Shown: positions 35,693-45,094, counted from the stretch's first letter. The stretch: 64,000 nucleotides of DNA from Derxia lacustris (GCF_002105195.1 NZ_MUHU01000013.1:98709-162708); one strand, 5' to 3'. A program made the numbers and translations. The notes: generated from the letters alone by a model not told the origin.

Positions 35693-36406
35693 CTACCAAG
35701 CCTTGAGCTTGCTGCGCAGCCGACTCACCGCCTGGGTATGCAGCTGGCACACGCGCGACTCCGTCACCCCCAGCACCGCCGCGATCTCGCGGAAGTTCAT
35801 GTCCTGCTCGTAATACATGCCCATCAGATGCCGCTCGCGCTCGGGCAGTTCGTCGATCGAGGCGATCAGCGCCTTGCGGAAACGGTCGTCGCGCATCTGC
35901 TCGAACGGATCGCCGGCCTTGTCCGGGCAATGCCGGTCGAGATAGTCGTCGTCGTCCTCGCCGCCGCTGAAGTCCTCGATGTGCACCAGTTGCAGGCCGC
36001 GCGCGTCGGCCAGCATCGAGTGGTACTCGTTGATGCCGAGGCCCATTTCCTTCGCGATCTCGGTCTCGGTCGGCGCGCGTTGCAGCTTCTGTTGCAGCGC
36101 GTGGATGGCCGACTCGATGCCGCGCTGGTTCTTGCGCACGCTGCGCGGCAGCCAGTCGGCGGCGCGCAGCTCGTCGAGCATGGCGCCCTTGATGCGCTGG
36201 GTCGCATAGGTCTCGAACTGCGCGCCCTGGTTGTCCTCGTAGCGGTTCACCGCGTCCATCAGGCCGATCAGGCCGGCCTGCACGATGTCGTCGAGCTCCA
36301 CGTTGGCCGGCAGCTTCGCCAGCATGTGATGGGCCATGCGCTTGACCAGCGGCGCGTACTGCTTGATCGCCGCCGTCTTGTCGAGCCTTCCTGTCGTTGC
36401 GTACAT
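35693..36406 (-). CDS. fliA: Flagellar sigma factor FliA (sigma28)
   Basis: A 237-residue sigma70-family factor that directs RNA polymerase to late flagellar promoters. Region 2 is seen in YAPLVKRMAHHMLAKLPANV, then DDIVQAGLIGLMDAVNRYED and FETYATQRIKGAMLDELR. Region 3 contains DWLPRSVRKNQRGIE, and region 4 LPERERHLMGMYYEQDMNF followed by the helix-turn-helix EIAAVLGVTESRVCQLH. Length is the FliA norm. It is the last gene of flhA-flhF-flhG-fliA; its antagonist flgM lies 1.1 kb away on the opposite strand. Confidence 0.96.
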   Translation of the reverse strand: MYATTGRLDKTAAIKQYAPLVKRMAHHMLAKLPANVELDDIVQAGLIGLMDAVNRYEDNQGAQFETYATQRIKGAMLDELRAADWLPRSVRKNQRGIESAIHALQQKLQRAPTETEIAKEMGLGINEYHSMLADARGLQLVHIEDFSGGEDDDDYLDRHCPDKAGDPFEQMRDDRFRKALIASIDELPERERHLMGMYYEQDMNFREIAAVLGVTESRVCQLHTQAVSRLRSKLKAW

Positions 36407-36422
36407 CTCGTAGTTCTCCGCG

Positions 36423-37214
36423 TCAGGCCAGGTTCATCGTGGTTGCCGATGCCGGGATCGGAAACTCGGCCGGACACCATTCATGCACTGCCGCGCGCAA
36501 TCGCGCGGTCAGGGCGCTTCCCGGGGTGCGCCGGTCCTCGCTTTCGGGCAGCGCCAGGCCGAAGCCCAGCGGCAGGTCCAGAAACCGGTCTGCGGTCGCG
36601 GCAAGTCGCTCGAACATCCGGCGCCCGGCCAGCTCGTCGCGCGCGAAGGCGGCGATGCGAAGGTTGGACCTGAGGCCGTCCCCCGCGACCGCCTTGATCC
36701 GCGAATACGTCTCGCGGACCGAGCCTGGGTCGTCGTGCACGGCTAGCACCAGGTCGCCGTTCGCGTCCATTAATTCAGCGGCGAGCTCAAGCGACTGCGT
36801 ATTGATTAGAAGCCAGTCGGGCGGTTCGGCAAGCGCCAGAAAGCCGCCGAAAAGATCGGCTTTTTGCGCCTGACCGGCGGCCACATGCGCCAGGAAGACA
36901 TCGGCGCCGTCGCGCGCCGACAGCAGCGCCAGCCGCTCGCTCACGCGCACCACGGCATCGGCGAATTCGAGGCTGCCGGCGAGCAGATCGGCCAGGTCGC
37001 CGCGCATGCGGCGCTGGAAGCGCGTGCCCATGTCGGGCGCCGAGTGGTCGAGCACCAGCACGTCGGCCTCTTCTGCAAGGGCTTGCGCGAGCCAGCAGGC
37101 CAGCCGGCCGGAGCCGACCACCGGCAGCACGCGCATCGTGCGATGGGTCGGCTCGAACAGCTGGCGCAGGCCGGCGGCCTGGTCGGTGCGGCTCATGAGG
37201 GCGGCGTCACGCAT
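36423..37214 (-). CDS. flhG: FlhG/FleN-like protein lacking the ATPase P-loop
   Basis: A 263-residue protein in the exact position of flhG between flhF and fliA. It starts DQAAGLRQLFEPTHRTMRVL, as FlhG proteins do (the DQAxxLR motif contacts FlhF). However, where MinD-type ATPases have GKGGVGKS, this protein reads LPVVGSGRLACWLAQALAEE, with no Walker A lysine pair. Later strands resembling the fold are present (ADVLVLDHSAPD, DWLLINTQSLELAAEL, LVLAVHDDPGSVRETYS). It may stimulate FlhF through its N-terminus but ATP-driven cycling is doubtful. The ATG at 37214 overlaps the flhF stop by 8 bases; another at 37196 is possible. Confidence 0.75.
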   Translation of the reverse strand: MRDAALMSRTDQAAGLRQLFEPTHRTMRVLPVVGSGRLACWLAQALAEEADVLVLDHSAPDMGTRFQRRMRGDLADLLAGSLEFADAVVRVSERLALLSARDGADVFLAHVAAGQAQKADLFGGFLALAEPPDWLLINTQSLELAAELMDANGDLVLAVHDDPGSVRETYSRIKAVAGDGLRSNLRIAAFARDELAGRRMFERLAATADRFLDLPLGFGLALPESEDRRTPGSALTARLRAAVHEWCPAEFPIPASATTMNLA

Positions 37215-39138
37215 GGGCCGGACGGATCGGAGCGGCGCCGAGCGGATCGGGGCTGCGGTCGACATAGGTCATGCCCACTTCATCGTCGCTGACGCGAAAC
37301 GGCCGCGCCGGCGCATGCGCCAGTGCGCGCGTGACCAGCGAGCCGGCCGAGGCCGGCGTGATGTCTTCGGGCACGCGCTGGCCGGTGGTCTCGTAGTACA
37401 GCGGCAGGCGGTGGCGGATGAGCACATCGAGCGCCTGGCCGAGCCGCACCGCCTCGTCGGTCTTGGTGAGCACGGCGCCGGCAAAGCCGGCCACGGTCTT
37501 GCCGCTGGCGCTGCTGCCGGCCAGCCGGTAGCTGGCCACCACGTCTTCCAGCGTCTCGGCATGCGAGGCGGCGTTGAGCACCAGCAGCCGCTTGATGGCG
37601 CCGGCGCCGACCGCGTCGAGCAGCTCGGCCACGCGCTCGTCGCGCTGGCCGAGGCCGAGGGTGTCGATCAGCACCAGCTTCTTGCCGGTGAGGCCGCGCA
37701 GCACGCCGAGCAGGCTCTCGCGGTCCTGCGCGGTGTGGACCGTCACGCCGAGGATCTTGCCGTAGATGCGCAGCTGGTCCTGGGCGCCGATCCGGTAGCT
37801 GTCGATGGTGACCAGGCCGACCGAATCGCGGCCGTACTTGGCGGCGCAGCGCGCGGCCAGCTTGGCCACGGTGGTGGTCTTGCCGACGCCGGTCGGGCCG
37901 ACCAGCGCATAGATGCCGCCGGTATCGACGATGTCGTGGGCATTGCCCATCACATGCAGATTGCGTTCGAGCACGGCGCGGGCCCAGCCGCGCGCCTGGG
38001 CCTCGTCGGTGAGCTGCTCGGGCAGGCGCAGCGCCAGATCGCGCGCCAGCAGCGGCGAGAAGCCGTCCGCGAGCAGCATCTTCTGCATGCTGGCGGCGAC
38101 CGGCCGGCGGCGCTGGCGCTCGCTGAAGGCGATGGTGTCGAACTGGGCCGACATCCAGCCGCGGATCGATTCGAATTCATTGCGCAGCTCGGCGCGCAGA
38201 TGGGTCTGCAATTCGCGCTTGATGTCGCTGCCCAGCTCTTCGCGCAGCGAGGCGGTGAGCTTGTCGCGCAGCGCATCGGCCAGATCGAGGGCGGCCAGAT
38301 CGGGCACCGGGAGCATCGAGCCCATCGGCAGGCCGAGTTCGCGGTCGTCATGCAGGTCGGGCAGATCGCGCGGATCGATCTCGGGCGCACGCGGCGCGCG
38401 CGCCGGCGCGGTCGGCGGGCTGCGCAGAAAGGCCGGCGCGAGCGGTGACGGCTGGCCGGCCGGCAGCTCGGCATGCAGCGGCATGCGCGGCACCGCCGGC
38501 TGGGTCACCGAGGGATGGGCGGCGGCATGGCGCAGCGGCTCGCGCGCGGGAGCCGGCGGCGCCGGCTGCGGCACGGCGCGGCGTTCGGCCGCCGGCGGCT
38601 GGGGCGCAGCGGCGCGGGCGGCGGGCTGGGCGGCGGCCGGCGGGCGCTGGCCCGATTGCGTGGCGGTCGGGCGCAAGCCGGACTGGGTCGCGGTCGGGCG
38701 CGCGGCGGTCTGGGCCGGTGCCGGCTGGGTCGCCACCGGCGCCGGCTGGGTCGCGGTAGGCCGGCGCAGATAGTCGAGAAACGGCACGGCCGGCGCGCGC
38801 GGCGGCACGGCGGGCGGCGCCGCCGGTTCGGTCTGGCGCACCCGCTCGGCAAACGACGGCCGCTGTGGCGCGCGCGGATTGCGGATCACGCTCGGCAGAT
38901 CCTCGGGCTCGTCGGCCGGCTCGGCCGGTGCCGGCGCGGCCACGATGCGGCGCGGCGGGCCGCCGCTGCCGGGCCGCCCGGCGGTGAGCTTGGACAGCTC
39001 GGCCTCGGAGGCGGCCACCACTTCCACGCCCGACCCGGTGCGGCGCGTGGAAATGACGACCGCATCGTCACCGATGGCGCGGCGCGCTTCCATCAGCGCC
39101 TCGCGGCTGGTGGCACCGAAGAATTTTCGGAGGCTCAT
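37207..39138 (-). CDS. flhF: Flagellar SRP-type GTPase FlhF
   Basis: A 643-residue GTPase that fixes the site and number of flagella. The N-terminal B domain begins MSLRKFFGATSREALMEARR, a typical FlhF start. A long Pro/Ala/Gln-rich linker (about 90-260) has repeated PTATQ units. The NG domain starts near residue 300, with G1 LVGPTGVGKTTTVAKLA, G2/G3 TIDSYRIGAQDQLRIYG and IDTLGLGQRD, and G4 LTKTDEAVRLG. The linker is longer than in many homologues. The ATG overlaps the flhA stop (ATGA), so translation is coupled. Confidence 0.94.
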   Translation of the reverse strand: MSLRKFFGATSREALMEARRAIGDDAVVISTRRTGSGVEVVAASEAELSKLTAGRPGSGGPPRRIVAAPAPAEPADEPEDLPSVIRNPRAPQRPSFAERVRQTEPAAPPAVPPRAPAVPFLDYLRRPTATQPAPVATQPAPAQTAARPTATQSGLRPTATQSGQRPPAAAQPAARAAAPQPPAAERRAVPQPAPPAPAREPLRHAAAHPSVTQPAVPRMPLHAELPAGQPSPLAPAFLRSPPTAPARAPRAPEIDPRDLPDLHDDRELGLPMGSMLPVPDLAALDLADALRDKLTASLREELGSDIKRELQTHLRAELRNEFESIRGWMSAQFDTIAFSERQRRRPVAASMQKMLLADGFSPLLARDLALRLPEQLTDEAQARGWARAVLERNLHVMGNAHDIVDTGGIYALVGPTGVGKTTTVAKLAARCAAKYGRDSVGLVTIDSYRIGAQDQLRIYGKILGVTVHTAQDRESLLGVLRGLTGKKLVLIDTLGLGQRDERVAELLDAVGAGAIKRLLVLNAASHAETLEDVVASYRLAGSSASGKTVAGFAGAVLTKTDEAVRLGQALDVLIRHRLPLYYETTGQRVPEDITPASAGSLVTRALAHAPARPFRVSDDEVGMTYVDRSPDPLGAAPIRPAHA

Positions 39139-41216
39139 GAGTTAGCTCCCAGGATGGCTTGGACGCGAATCGAATGCGATTCCGGAATTTCGGCATGGGC
39201 GATCACGCGCAGACGCGGCGCGAGACGGCGGAACAGACGGGCGAGCGGCAGACGGATCGCATCGGGCACCAGCAGCGTGGCCGGCTGGCCGATGGCTTCC
39301 TGGCGCTGGGTCACGTCGCTGGCATTGCGCAGCAGCGCCTCGGCGAGGCCGGGTTCGAGACCGATCGGTTCGTTGGCGCGCTGGTTGCCGAGCGCATTCG
39401 ACAGCACGCGTTCGAGTTCGGGCTCCAGCACGATCACGCCCAGCTCGCTCGCATAGCCGTAGATCTGCTGGACGATGGCCGGGCCGAGCGCGACCCGCAC
39501 GGCGGCGGTGAGTTCGACCGGGTCCTGCGTGCGGGCGCCGGCGTCGGCCAGCGTCTCCAGCACGGTGCGCAGATCGCGGATGTGCACGCCCTCCAGCAGC
39601 AGCCCTTGCAGCACCTTGTGCAGCACCGCCACCGGCACGATCTTGGGCACGGTGTCTTCCACCAGCTTGCCGCCGTTCTTGCCCACATGCTCCAGCAGCT
39701 GCTGCACCTCGGCGCGGCCGAGCAGCTGGGCCGCATGCATTTGCAGCACATGGTTGAGGTGGGTCGCGGCCACGGTCGACGCATCGACCACGGTGTAGCC
39801 CGACACCTGAGCGGCGTGCTTGTGCGAGTTGTCGATCCATACCGCCGGCAGGCCGAAGGCCGGATCGGTCGTCATGGTGCCGGGCAGCTTGGCGGTCACG
39901 CCGCCCGGGTCGATGGCCAGATGCATGCCGGTGACGGTCTCGCCCTCGGCCACGGTCGCGCCCTTGAGCGTGATGCGGTACTGGTTGGGCTTGAGGTCGA
40001 GGTTGTCGCGGATGTGCACCGGCGGCGGCAGAAAGCCGATCTCCTGCGCGAACTTCTTGCGGATGCCCTTGATGCGCTTGAGCAGGTCGCCGTCCTGGCT
40101 CGCGTCGACCAGCGGAATCAGCCGGTAGCCCACTTCGAGGCCGAGCATGTCGACCGGCTCCAGATCGTCCCAGCTCGCCTCGTTGCCGACCTGCACCTCG
40201 GGCGGCGGCGCATCCGGCAGCGGCTCGGCGGCGCGCCGGTCGCGCCGGTCGAGCCACCAGGCCATGTAGCCGGCGCCGAGCGCCAGCATCAGGAAGGGCA
40301 GATGCGGCATGTTCGGGATCAGGCCCAGCAGCGCCATGATCGCGGCGGTGATGGCCAGCACGCGCGGCATGTTGAACAGCTGGTCGATCATCTGCGCGCC
40401 GAGGTCTTCGCCGGTGCCCACGCGCGACACGATCAGGCCGGCCGCGATCGAGATGATGAGCGACGGAATCTGCGCCACCAGGCCGTCGCCGACCGCCAGC
40501 AGCACATAGGTCTCGCCGGCCTGGCCGGCGCTCAGCCCGTGCTGGACCATGCCGATCACCAGCCCGCCGATGATGTTGATGAACAGCACCATGATCCCGG
40601 CCACGGCATCGCCGCGCACGAACTTGGATGCGCCGTCCATCGAACCGAAGAACTCGGCTTCCTGCGCCAGCTCCGAGCGGCGCTTGCGCGCATCGGCCTC
40701 GCCGATCAGGCCGGCGTTGAGGTCGGCGTCGATGGCCATCTGCTTGCCGGGCATCGCGTCGAGGGCGAAGCGCGCCGCGACTTCGGCGATGCGGCCCGCG
40801 CCCTTGGTCACCACCACGAAGTTGATGACCACCAGGATGATGAACACCACCAGCCCGACGGCGAAGTTGCCGCCCACCAGGAAGTGCGCAAACGAGTCGA
40901 TGACCTTGCCGGCCGCGTCGGGGCCGGTGTGGCCGTCGAGCAGGATCTTGCGGGTCGAGGCCACGTTGAGCGACAGCCGCAGCAGCGTGGTGATGAGCAG
41001 CACGGTCGGGAAGGCGGCAAATTCCAGCGGCCGGCGCGTATAGGCCGACACCAGCAGCACCACGATCGACATCGCGATGTTGAAGGTGAAGAACACGTCG
41101 AGCAGGAAGGCCGGCAGCGGCAGCACCATCATCGCGAGCACCAGCACGATGAAGATCGGCGCGGCGAGGGCCTTCACATCGATACCGGTGGCTCGGAGAC
41201 GGGCAATCAGATTCAT
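39135..41216 (-). CDS. flhA: Flagellar type III export protein FlhA
   Basis: A 693-residue inner membrane protein of the export gate. Eight hydrophobic segments occupy the first 330 residues; the FHIPEP signature region reads ALDAMPGKQMAIDADLNAGL and SMDGASKFVRGDAVAGIMV. The cytosolic half has the docking platform for chaperone-substrate complexes. The ATG giving MNLIARLRATGIDVKAL is chosen; a longer form (16 extra residues) runs into sequence with no family match. Unlike the usual order, flhB is not next to it but 5.5 kb upstream. Confidence 0.95.
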   Translation of the reverse strand: MNLIARLRATGIDVKALAAPIFIVLVLAMMVLPLPAFLLDVFFTFNIAMSIVVLLVSAYTRRPLEFAAFPTVLLITTLLRLSLNVASTRKILLDGHTGPDAAGKVIDSFAHFLVGGNFAVGLVVFIILVVINFVVVTKGAGRIAEVAARFALDAMPGKQMAIDADLNAGLIGEADARKRRSELAQEAEFFGSMDGASKFVRGDAVAGIMVLFINIIGGLVIGMVQHGLSAGQAGETYVLLAVGDGLVAQIPSLIISIAAGLIVSRVGTGEDLGAQMIDQLFNMPRVLAITAAIMALLGLIPNMPHLPFLMLALGAGYMAWWLDRRDRRAAEPLPDAPPPEVQVGNEASWDDLEPVDMLGLEVGYRLIPLVDASQDGDLLKRIKGIRKKFAQEIGFLPPPVHIRDNLDLKPNQYRITLKGATVAEGETVTGMHLAIDPGGVTAKLPGTMTTDPAFGLPAVWIDNSHKHAAQVSGYTVVDASTVAATHLNHVLQMHAAQLLGRAEVQQLLEHVGKNGGKLVEDTVPKIVPVAVLHKVLQGLLLEGVHIRDLRTVLETLADAGARTQDPVELTAAVRVALGPAIVQQIYGYASELGVIVLEPELERVLSNALGNQRANEPIGLEPGLAEALLRNASDVTQRQEAIGQPATLLVPDAIRLPLARLFRRLAPRLRVIAHAEIPESHSIRVQAILGANS

Positions 41217-41414
41217 GCGGCTGGGCGGAGGTTTTGCCGGATGGCGCAATGCCCCGGCTTTCAAGGCCCATTCTCGAAAACCTGAGGGTTTGTCATGCCG
41301 CGATTAGCGGCAGTAACCCGAGGCTTATCGGTCGCGCCGGACCGCCCCGCCGCAGGCACCGGCGCCGTGCCGGCAGGCCGGCAATTTGCGGCGGATTGAC
41401 AGCGCTGTTTGCGT

Positions 41415-41470
41415 GAACGGCCACACCGGCAGGCCGCAAGACTCGGCGCACTGCGGCCTGACGGCCGTTC
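41415..41470 (+). promoter_or_regulatory. Two-stem hairpin in the chemoreceptor 5-prime region
   Basis: GAACGGCC (41415-41422) pairs with GGCCGTTC (41463-41470), and nested inside CAGGCCGCA (41430-41438) pairs with TGCGGCCTG (41452-41460). The fold ends 17 bases before the receptor start codon and could limit ribosome access. A TTGACA at 41396-41401 lies upstream, without a clear -10. Confidence 0.5.
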
Positions 41471-41487
41471 ACCAACAGCGAACGACA

Positions 41488-43407
41488 ATGATCAAGAGCT
41501 TTCTGCGCCCGGGAGAGCGCGCCATGCAACGGCTGCGCATGCCGGTGAAATTCGCGCTCGTCTGCGGCGCCTTCATCGTGCCGCTGACGCTGCTGCTCTG
41601 GTTCTATCTCGATCGCGCGCGCGCCGACATCGACACCACCCACCACGAGGTGGCCGGCGCGGCCTATCTGGCCGCCGCGCTGCCGCTGGTGAGCGGCGTG
41701 CAGGAGCATCGCGGCCAGGCGCTGCTCGGGCTGCTCGGCAAGAGCGATCCGGCGCGTGCCGCCGACGCCGCCCGCACCATCGACATGGAGCTCGACGTGC
41801 TGACCGCCATGACCGCCAGCGACGGCGATGCGATGAGCATCGGCCCGGCGCTGGGCCAGCTGCGCAGCGCCTGGAGCGAGGTGCGCAACGCCAGCCATAC
41901 CGACCCGGCCAGCGTGACGGCGCGCTATGCACCGATGCGGCTGGCCATCGCCGAGCTGATGACGGTGATCGCCGAGAACTCGACCATCGCGCTCGACCCC
42001 GATGCCGACAGCTATTTCCTGAGCCAGACGGTGTTCGTGCGCGGCTGGACCGCGCTCAACTCGCTCGGGCCGCTGCGCGGCTATTCGGCCTGGGCCGAGC
42101 ACACGCCGACCGACGTGACCGCGCTGGCGCGCACCGCACAGTTCGGCGCCGTGGCCCAGCATGAGCTGGAATGGCTCAAGAACCAGTTCAGCCAGTACGC
42201 GCGTGCCAATCCGGCCTCGGCGGCCCGGCTCGACCTGGCCGGCATCGATGCCGCCGCCGCCTATGCGGGGAAGATGATCCGGCACTCGCAGCAGCCCGAT
42301 ACCGCCGGCGATGCCTATGGCGAAGGCAGCCGCGCCATCAATGCGCTCGAGAGCTTCATCGCCGCCGGCAACGCCGAGTTCATCAGGCTCATCGAGGCGC
42401 GCGAGCAGGCCAAGGTGAACGGGCTGATCGGCATCGTTTCGCTGGTGGCGGCATCGCTGGCGATCGCGGGCTACATGCTGCTGGCGTTCTATGTGTCGTC
42501 GGTACGCGGCTTCGATGCCATCAGCCACCGGGTCGACCGGCTCGGCGAGGGCGACCTGACCGAGACCTTCCCGTCGCGCGGCACCGACGAGATCGGCAAC
42601 ACCATCGATGCGCTGCGCGGCCGCGTGATGTCGCTGCGCGACATCATCCACGGCGTGCGCGATGCGGCCGATGCCATCTCCCATTCCAGCCAGGAGATCG
42701 CGTCGGGCAACCAGGATCTGGCCCAGCGCGGCTCGCGGCTGGCGGCCACGGTGCAGGAAACCGCCGCCACCATGACGGCGCTGACCGAGACCGTGATGCG
42801 CAACCAGGAGCACGCGCGCGATGCCTCGCAACTGGCGGCCACTGCCATGAGCACGGTCGAGCGCTCGGGCGCGGTGGTGGCGCAGGCGGTCGAGACCATG
42901 GGCCGCATCACCGGCTCGTCGAAGAAGATCGGCGAAATCATCCAGGTGATCGACGGCATCGCCTTCCAGACCAACATCCTGGCGCTCAACGCGGCGGTCG
43001 AGGCGGCCCGCGCCGGCGAACAGGGGCGCGGCTTTGCGGTGGTGGCCAGCGAGGTGCGCAGCCTGGCCCAGCGCTGCGCCACGGCAGCGCGCGAGATCAA
43101 CACGCTGATCGCCGAGTCGATCGGCACCATCCAGACCGGCGCGCGCTACGTGAACGAAACCGGCAGCACCATGAAGGACGTGATGGCCTCGGTGAACGAC
43201 GTGGCGGCGCTGATCGGCGAGATCGAGGCGGCGACCGAGAGCCAGACCGGCGAGATCCGGCAGGTCGCGGCGGCGATGCACGACATCGACACCAGCACCC
43301 AGCAGGACGCCGCGCTGGTGGAGGAAACCGCCGCCGCCGCCAGCGCACTGAAGGATCGGGCGCAGACGCTGGCCGACTCGGTCCGCACCTTCCGCGTCGC
43401 CAACTGA
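41488..43407 (+). CDS. Methyl-accepting chemotaxis protein
   Basis: A 639-residue transmembrane chemoreceptor. The first membrane segment is near residues 20-40 ([20 protein letters not shown]) and the second near 310-335 ([20 protein letters not shown]). The periplasmic domain between them, rich in Ala and helices, resembles nitrate/nitrite-sensing (NIT-type) or four-helix domains but was not assigned. A HAMP domain follows ([20 protein letters not shown]), then the signalling hairpin with [20 protein letters not shown] and [17 protein letters not shown]. No C-terminal methylation-enzyme-binding pentapeptide is present. It sits between flhA and the propeller gene, with a hairpin in its leader. 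Confidence 0.92.
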   Translation: MIKSFLRPGERAMQRLRMPVKFALVCGAFIVPLTLLLWFYLDRARADIDTTHHEVAGAAYLAAALPLVSGVQEHRGQALLGLLGKSDPARAADAARTIDMELDVLTAMTASDGDAMSIGPALGQLRSAWSEVRNASHTDPASVTARYAPMRLAIAELMTVIAENSTIALDPDADSYFLSQTVFVRGWTALNSLGPLRGYSAWAEHTPTDVTALARTAQFGAVAQHELEWLKNQFSQYARANPASAARLDLAGIDAAAAYAGKMIRHSQQPDTAGDAYGEGSRAINALESFIAAGNAEFIRLIEAREQAKVNGLIGIVSLVAASLAIAGYMLLAFYVSSVRGFDAISHRVDRLGEGDLTETFPSRGTDEIGNTIDALRGRVMSLRDIIHGVRDAADAISHSSQEIASGNQDLAQRGSRLAATVQETAATMTALTETVMRNQEHARDASQLAATAMSTVERSGAVVAQAVETMGRITGSSKKIGEIIQVIDGIAFQTNILALNAAVEAARAGEQGRGFAVVASEVRSLAQRCATAAREINTLIAESIGTIQTGARYVNETGSTMKDVMASVNDVAALIGEIEAATESQTGEIRQVAAAMHDIDTSTQQDAALVEETAAAASALKDRAQTLADSVRTFRVAN

Positions 43408-43497
43408 GCGGCCGGCGGCCAGCAACCGGGCCGCATCAATCGCGCAACATCGGGCGAGCAAACAGCAGGCTCTACAGCCAAGAACCTGCCTCCGCCC

Positions 43498-44844
43498 ATG
43501 TCATCGCACTTTCTTCAGCGCCTTACCTCCTCCCCTGCAGCGCCGCGCGCCCGGCTGCCCATCGATCTGGCGCTGGCCTCGGCGCTGGCCGCCGTCATCG
43601 GCCTGCTCGGCGGCTGCCTGGGCACCGCGTCGGGCAGCTATACCGTGGGCGGCACCGTCACCGGCCTGACCAGCAATGGCCTGGTCATCGCCAACGGCAG
43701 CGACACGCTGTCGGTCGCCTCGGGCAGCAGCAGCTTCACCTTTGCCACCGAGGTCGATACCGGCGACACCTATGAAGTGACCGTGACCACCCAGCCCGAC
43801 GGCCAGACCTGCTCGGTGACCAACGCCAGCGGCACCATGGCCAGCGCCAAGATCACCAATGTGGCGGTCACCTGCCGCAGCTATGTGGCGCTGGTGGCCG
43901 ACAGCGGCGAGGCCAAGGTGAGCAGCCATCTGCTCGGCGACGACGGTGCGCTCGGCGCGGCGGTGAACGCCACCGCCGCCAGCAAGCCGTCCGGCATCGT
44001 GCTGTCGCCCGACGGCAAGTACGCCTGGGTGACCAATGCCGGCAGCGGCACGGTCATCAGCTATGCGGTGGCCAGCGACGGCAGCCTGTCGATGCTGGGT
44101 ACGGTGAGCGCCGGCAGCGCGCCGGTCGGCATCGCGGTCACGCCCTCGGGCGACTATGTGTACGTGGCCAACGGCGGCGGCACCACGCTGTCGCAGTACG
44201 TGGTGGGCGATACCGGCACGCTGAGCGCGCTGTCGACCGCCTCGGTCAATTCGGGCAGCAAGCCGCTCGGCGTAGCGGTGGCGGCCAGCGGCGCCTATGC
44301 CTATTCGGTGAACTCGGGCGCCAACACGCTGGCGCAATACACGGTGGGCAGCAGCGGCGCGCTGAGCGCCATGAGCACCGCCACGGTCGCCACCGGCTCG
44401 GTGCCGCAGGCGGTGGCGGTGCATCCGACCGGCGTGGCCGTGTATGCGGTCAACTACGGCGGCCACAGCATTTCTCAGTATTCGGTCGGCACCTCGGGCG
44501 CGCTGACCGCGATGTCGGTGGCGACGGTCTCGGCCGGCACCAATCCGGTCGCGATGGCGCTGCGGCCCGACGGCAAGTACGCCTATGTGGCCAATGCCGG
44601 CAGCGGCACGGTGTCGCTGTACAGCGTGTCGAGCACCGGCGCGCTCACCTCGGCCGGCAGCTATGCCACCGGCAGCACGCCGAGCGGCGTGGCGGTCAGC
44701 CCGGACGGGCTCTATGTGTACGTGACCGACAGCGGCGACAACACGGTGTCGCAGTACAGCATCGGCAGCGGGGGCAAGCTGGTGGCGCTGTCGAGCGCGA
44801 CGGTGGCGACGGGGACGACGCCGCTGGGCATCGCGGTGCGGTGA
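43498..44844 (+). CDS. Secreted beta-propeller lipoprotein (YVTN/lactonase-like)
   Basis: A 448-residue predicted lipoprotein with lipobox IGLLGGC near residue 41. A beta-rich domain (about 45-125) with two cysteines (GQTCSVTN, VAVTCRS) precedes about seven repeats of roughly 45 residues of the form GIAVTPSGDYVYVANGGGTT, LSQYVVG, and similar, which are YVTN-type propeller blades (6-phosphogluconolactonase fold). The catalytic role is unknown; surface binding or lactonase activity are both possible. Codon use is Gly/Ser/Thr-rich but GC resembles neighbours. Repeat element copy C starts 22 bases after the stop. Confidence 0.8.
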   Translation: MSSHFLQRLTSSPAAPRARLPIDLALASALAAVIGLLGGCLGTASGSYTVGGTVTGLTSNGLVIANGSDTLSVASGSSSFTFATEVDTGDTYEVTVTTQPDGQTCSVTNASGTMASAKITNVAVTCRSYVALVADSGEAKVSSHLLGDDGALGAAVNATAASKPSGIVLSPDGKYAWVTNAGSGTVISYAVASDGSLSMLGTVSAGSAPVGIAVTPSGDYVYVANGGGTTLSQYVVGDTGTLSALSTASVNSGSKPLGVAVAASGAYAYSVNSGANTLAQYTVGSSGALSAMSTATVATGSVPQAVAVHPTGVAVYAVNYGGHSISQYSVGTSGALTAMSVATVSAGTNPVAMALRPDGKYAYVANAGSGTVSLYSVSSTGALTSAGSYATGSTPSGVAVSPDGLYVYVTDSGDNTVSQYSIGSGGKLVALSSATVATGTTPLGIAVR

Positions 44845-44866
44845 GGTTTTGGGGGCTTGCAGGTCC

Positions 44867-45094
44867 GGGCCGAGGGTGGCCGGGGCCGGAACGGGGCGCC
44901 CGCTGGCGTCGGCCTTTCGCTGCGCGAAAGGCTGCCCTCGCTCCTTCGCTAGCCCGCTGGCCGGTCCGCCAACTCGCGCCCCTTGCGGGTCGCTCAAACA
45001 GGCGGACCTGAGCGGCTGCGCCGCTCGCCAGCGTCTACCTCGTCGCTCGGCGCGCCAGAGGGCGCCCCGCTCCGGCCCCGGCCACCCTCGGCCC
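44867..45094 (+). repeat. Structured 3-prime repeat element, copy C
   Basis: A 228-base element after the propeller gene. Its ends form a 34-base inverted repeat with one mismatch (44867-44900 and 45061-45094), whose sequence is unlike copies A and B. The core keeps the same order: a hairpin GCCTTTCGC-TGC-GCGAAAGGC, CTTCGCTAGCCCGC, a stem GGTCCGCC/GGCGGACC (44963-44970 with 45001-45008), a hairpin GAGCGGC-TGC-GCCGCTC (45010-45026) and GCGTCTACCTCGT (45031-45043). The stem bases differ from copy A but pair perfectly. Nothing else was recognised between 45095 and the next start at 45203. Confidence 0.88.

Noticed and set aside
39142..41285. Long frames in both strands over flhA
   Set aside because: flhA is unambiguous; the others are shadows that follow its codon phase.
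43900..44840. Tandem DNA repeats in the propeller gene
   Set aside because: The periodicity is at protein level (propeller blades); the DNA copies are diverged and in frame, so it is not a separate repeat element.
44867..45094. Coding through repeat copy C as an N-terminal extension of the deaminase
   Set aside because: The frame is open but the sequence is a paired structure shared with two other non-coding copies; the signal peptide starts at 45203 or 45212.
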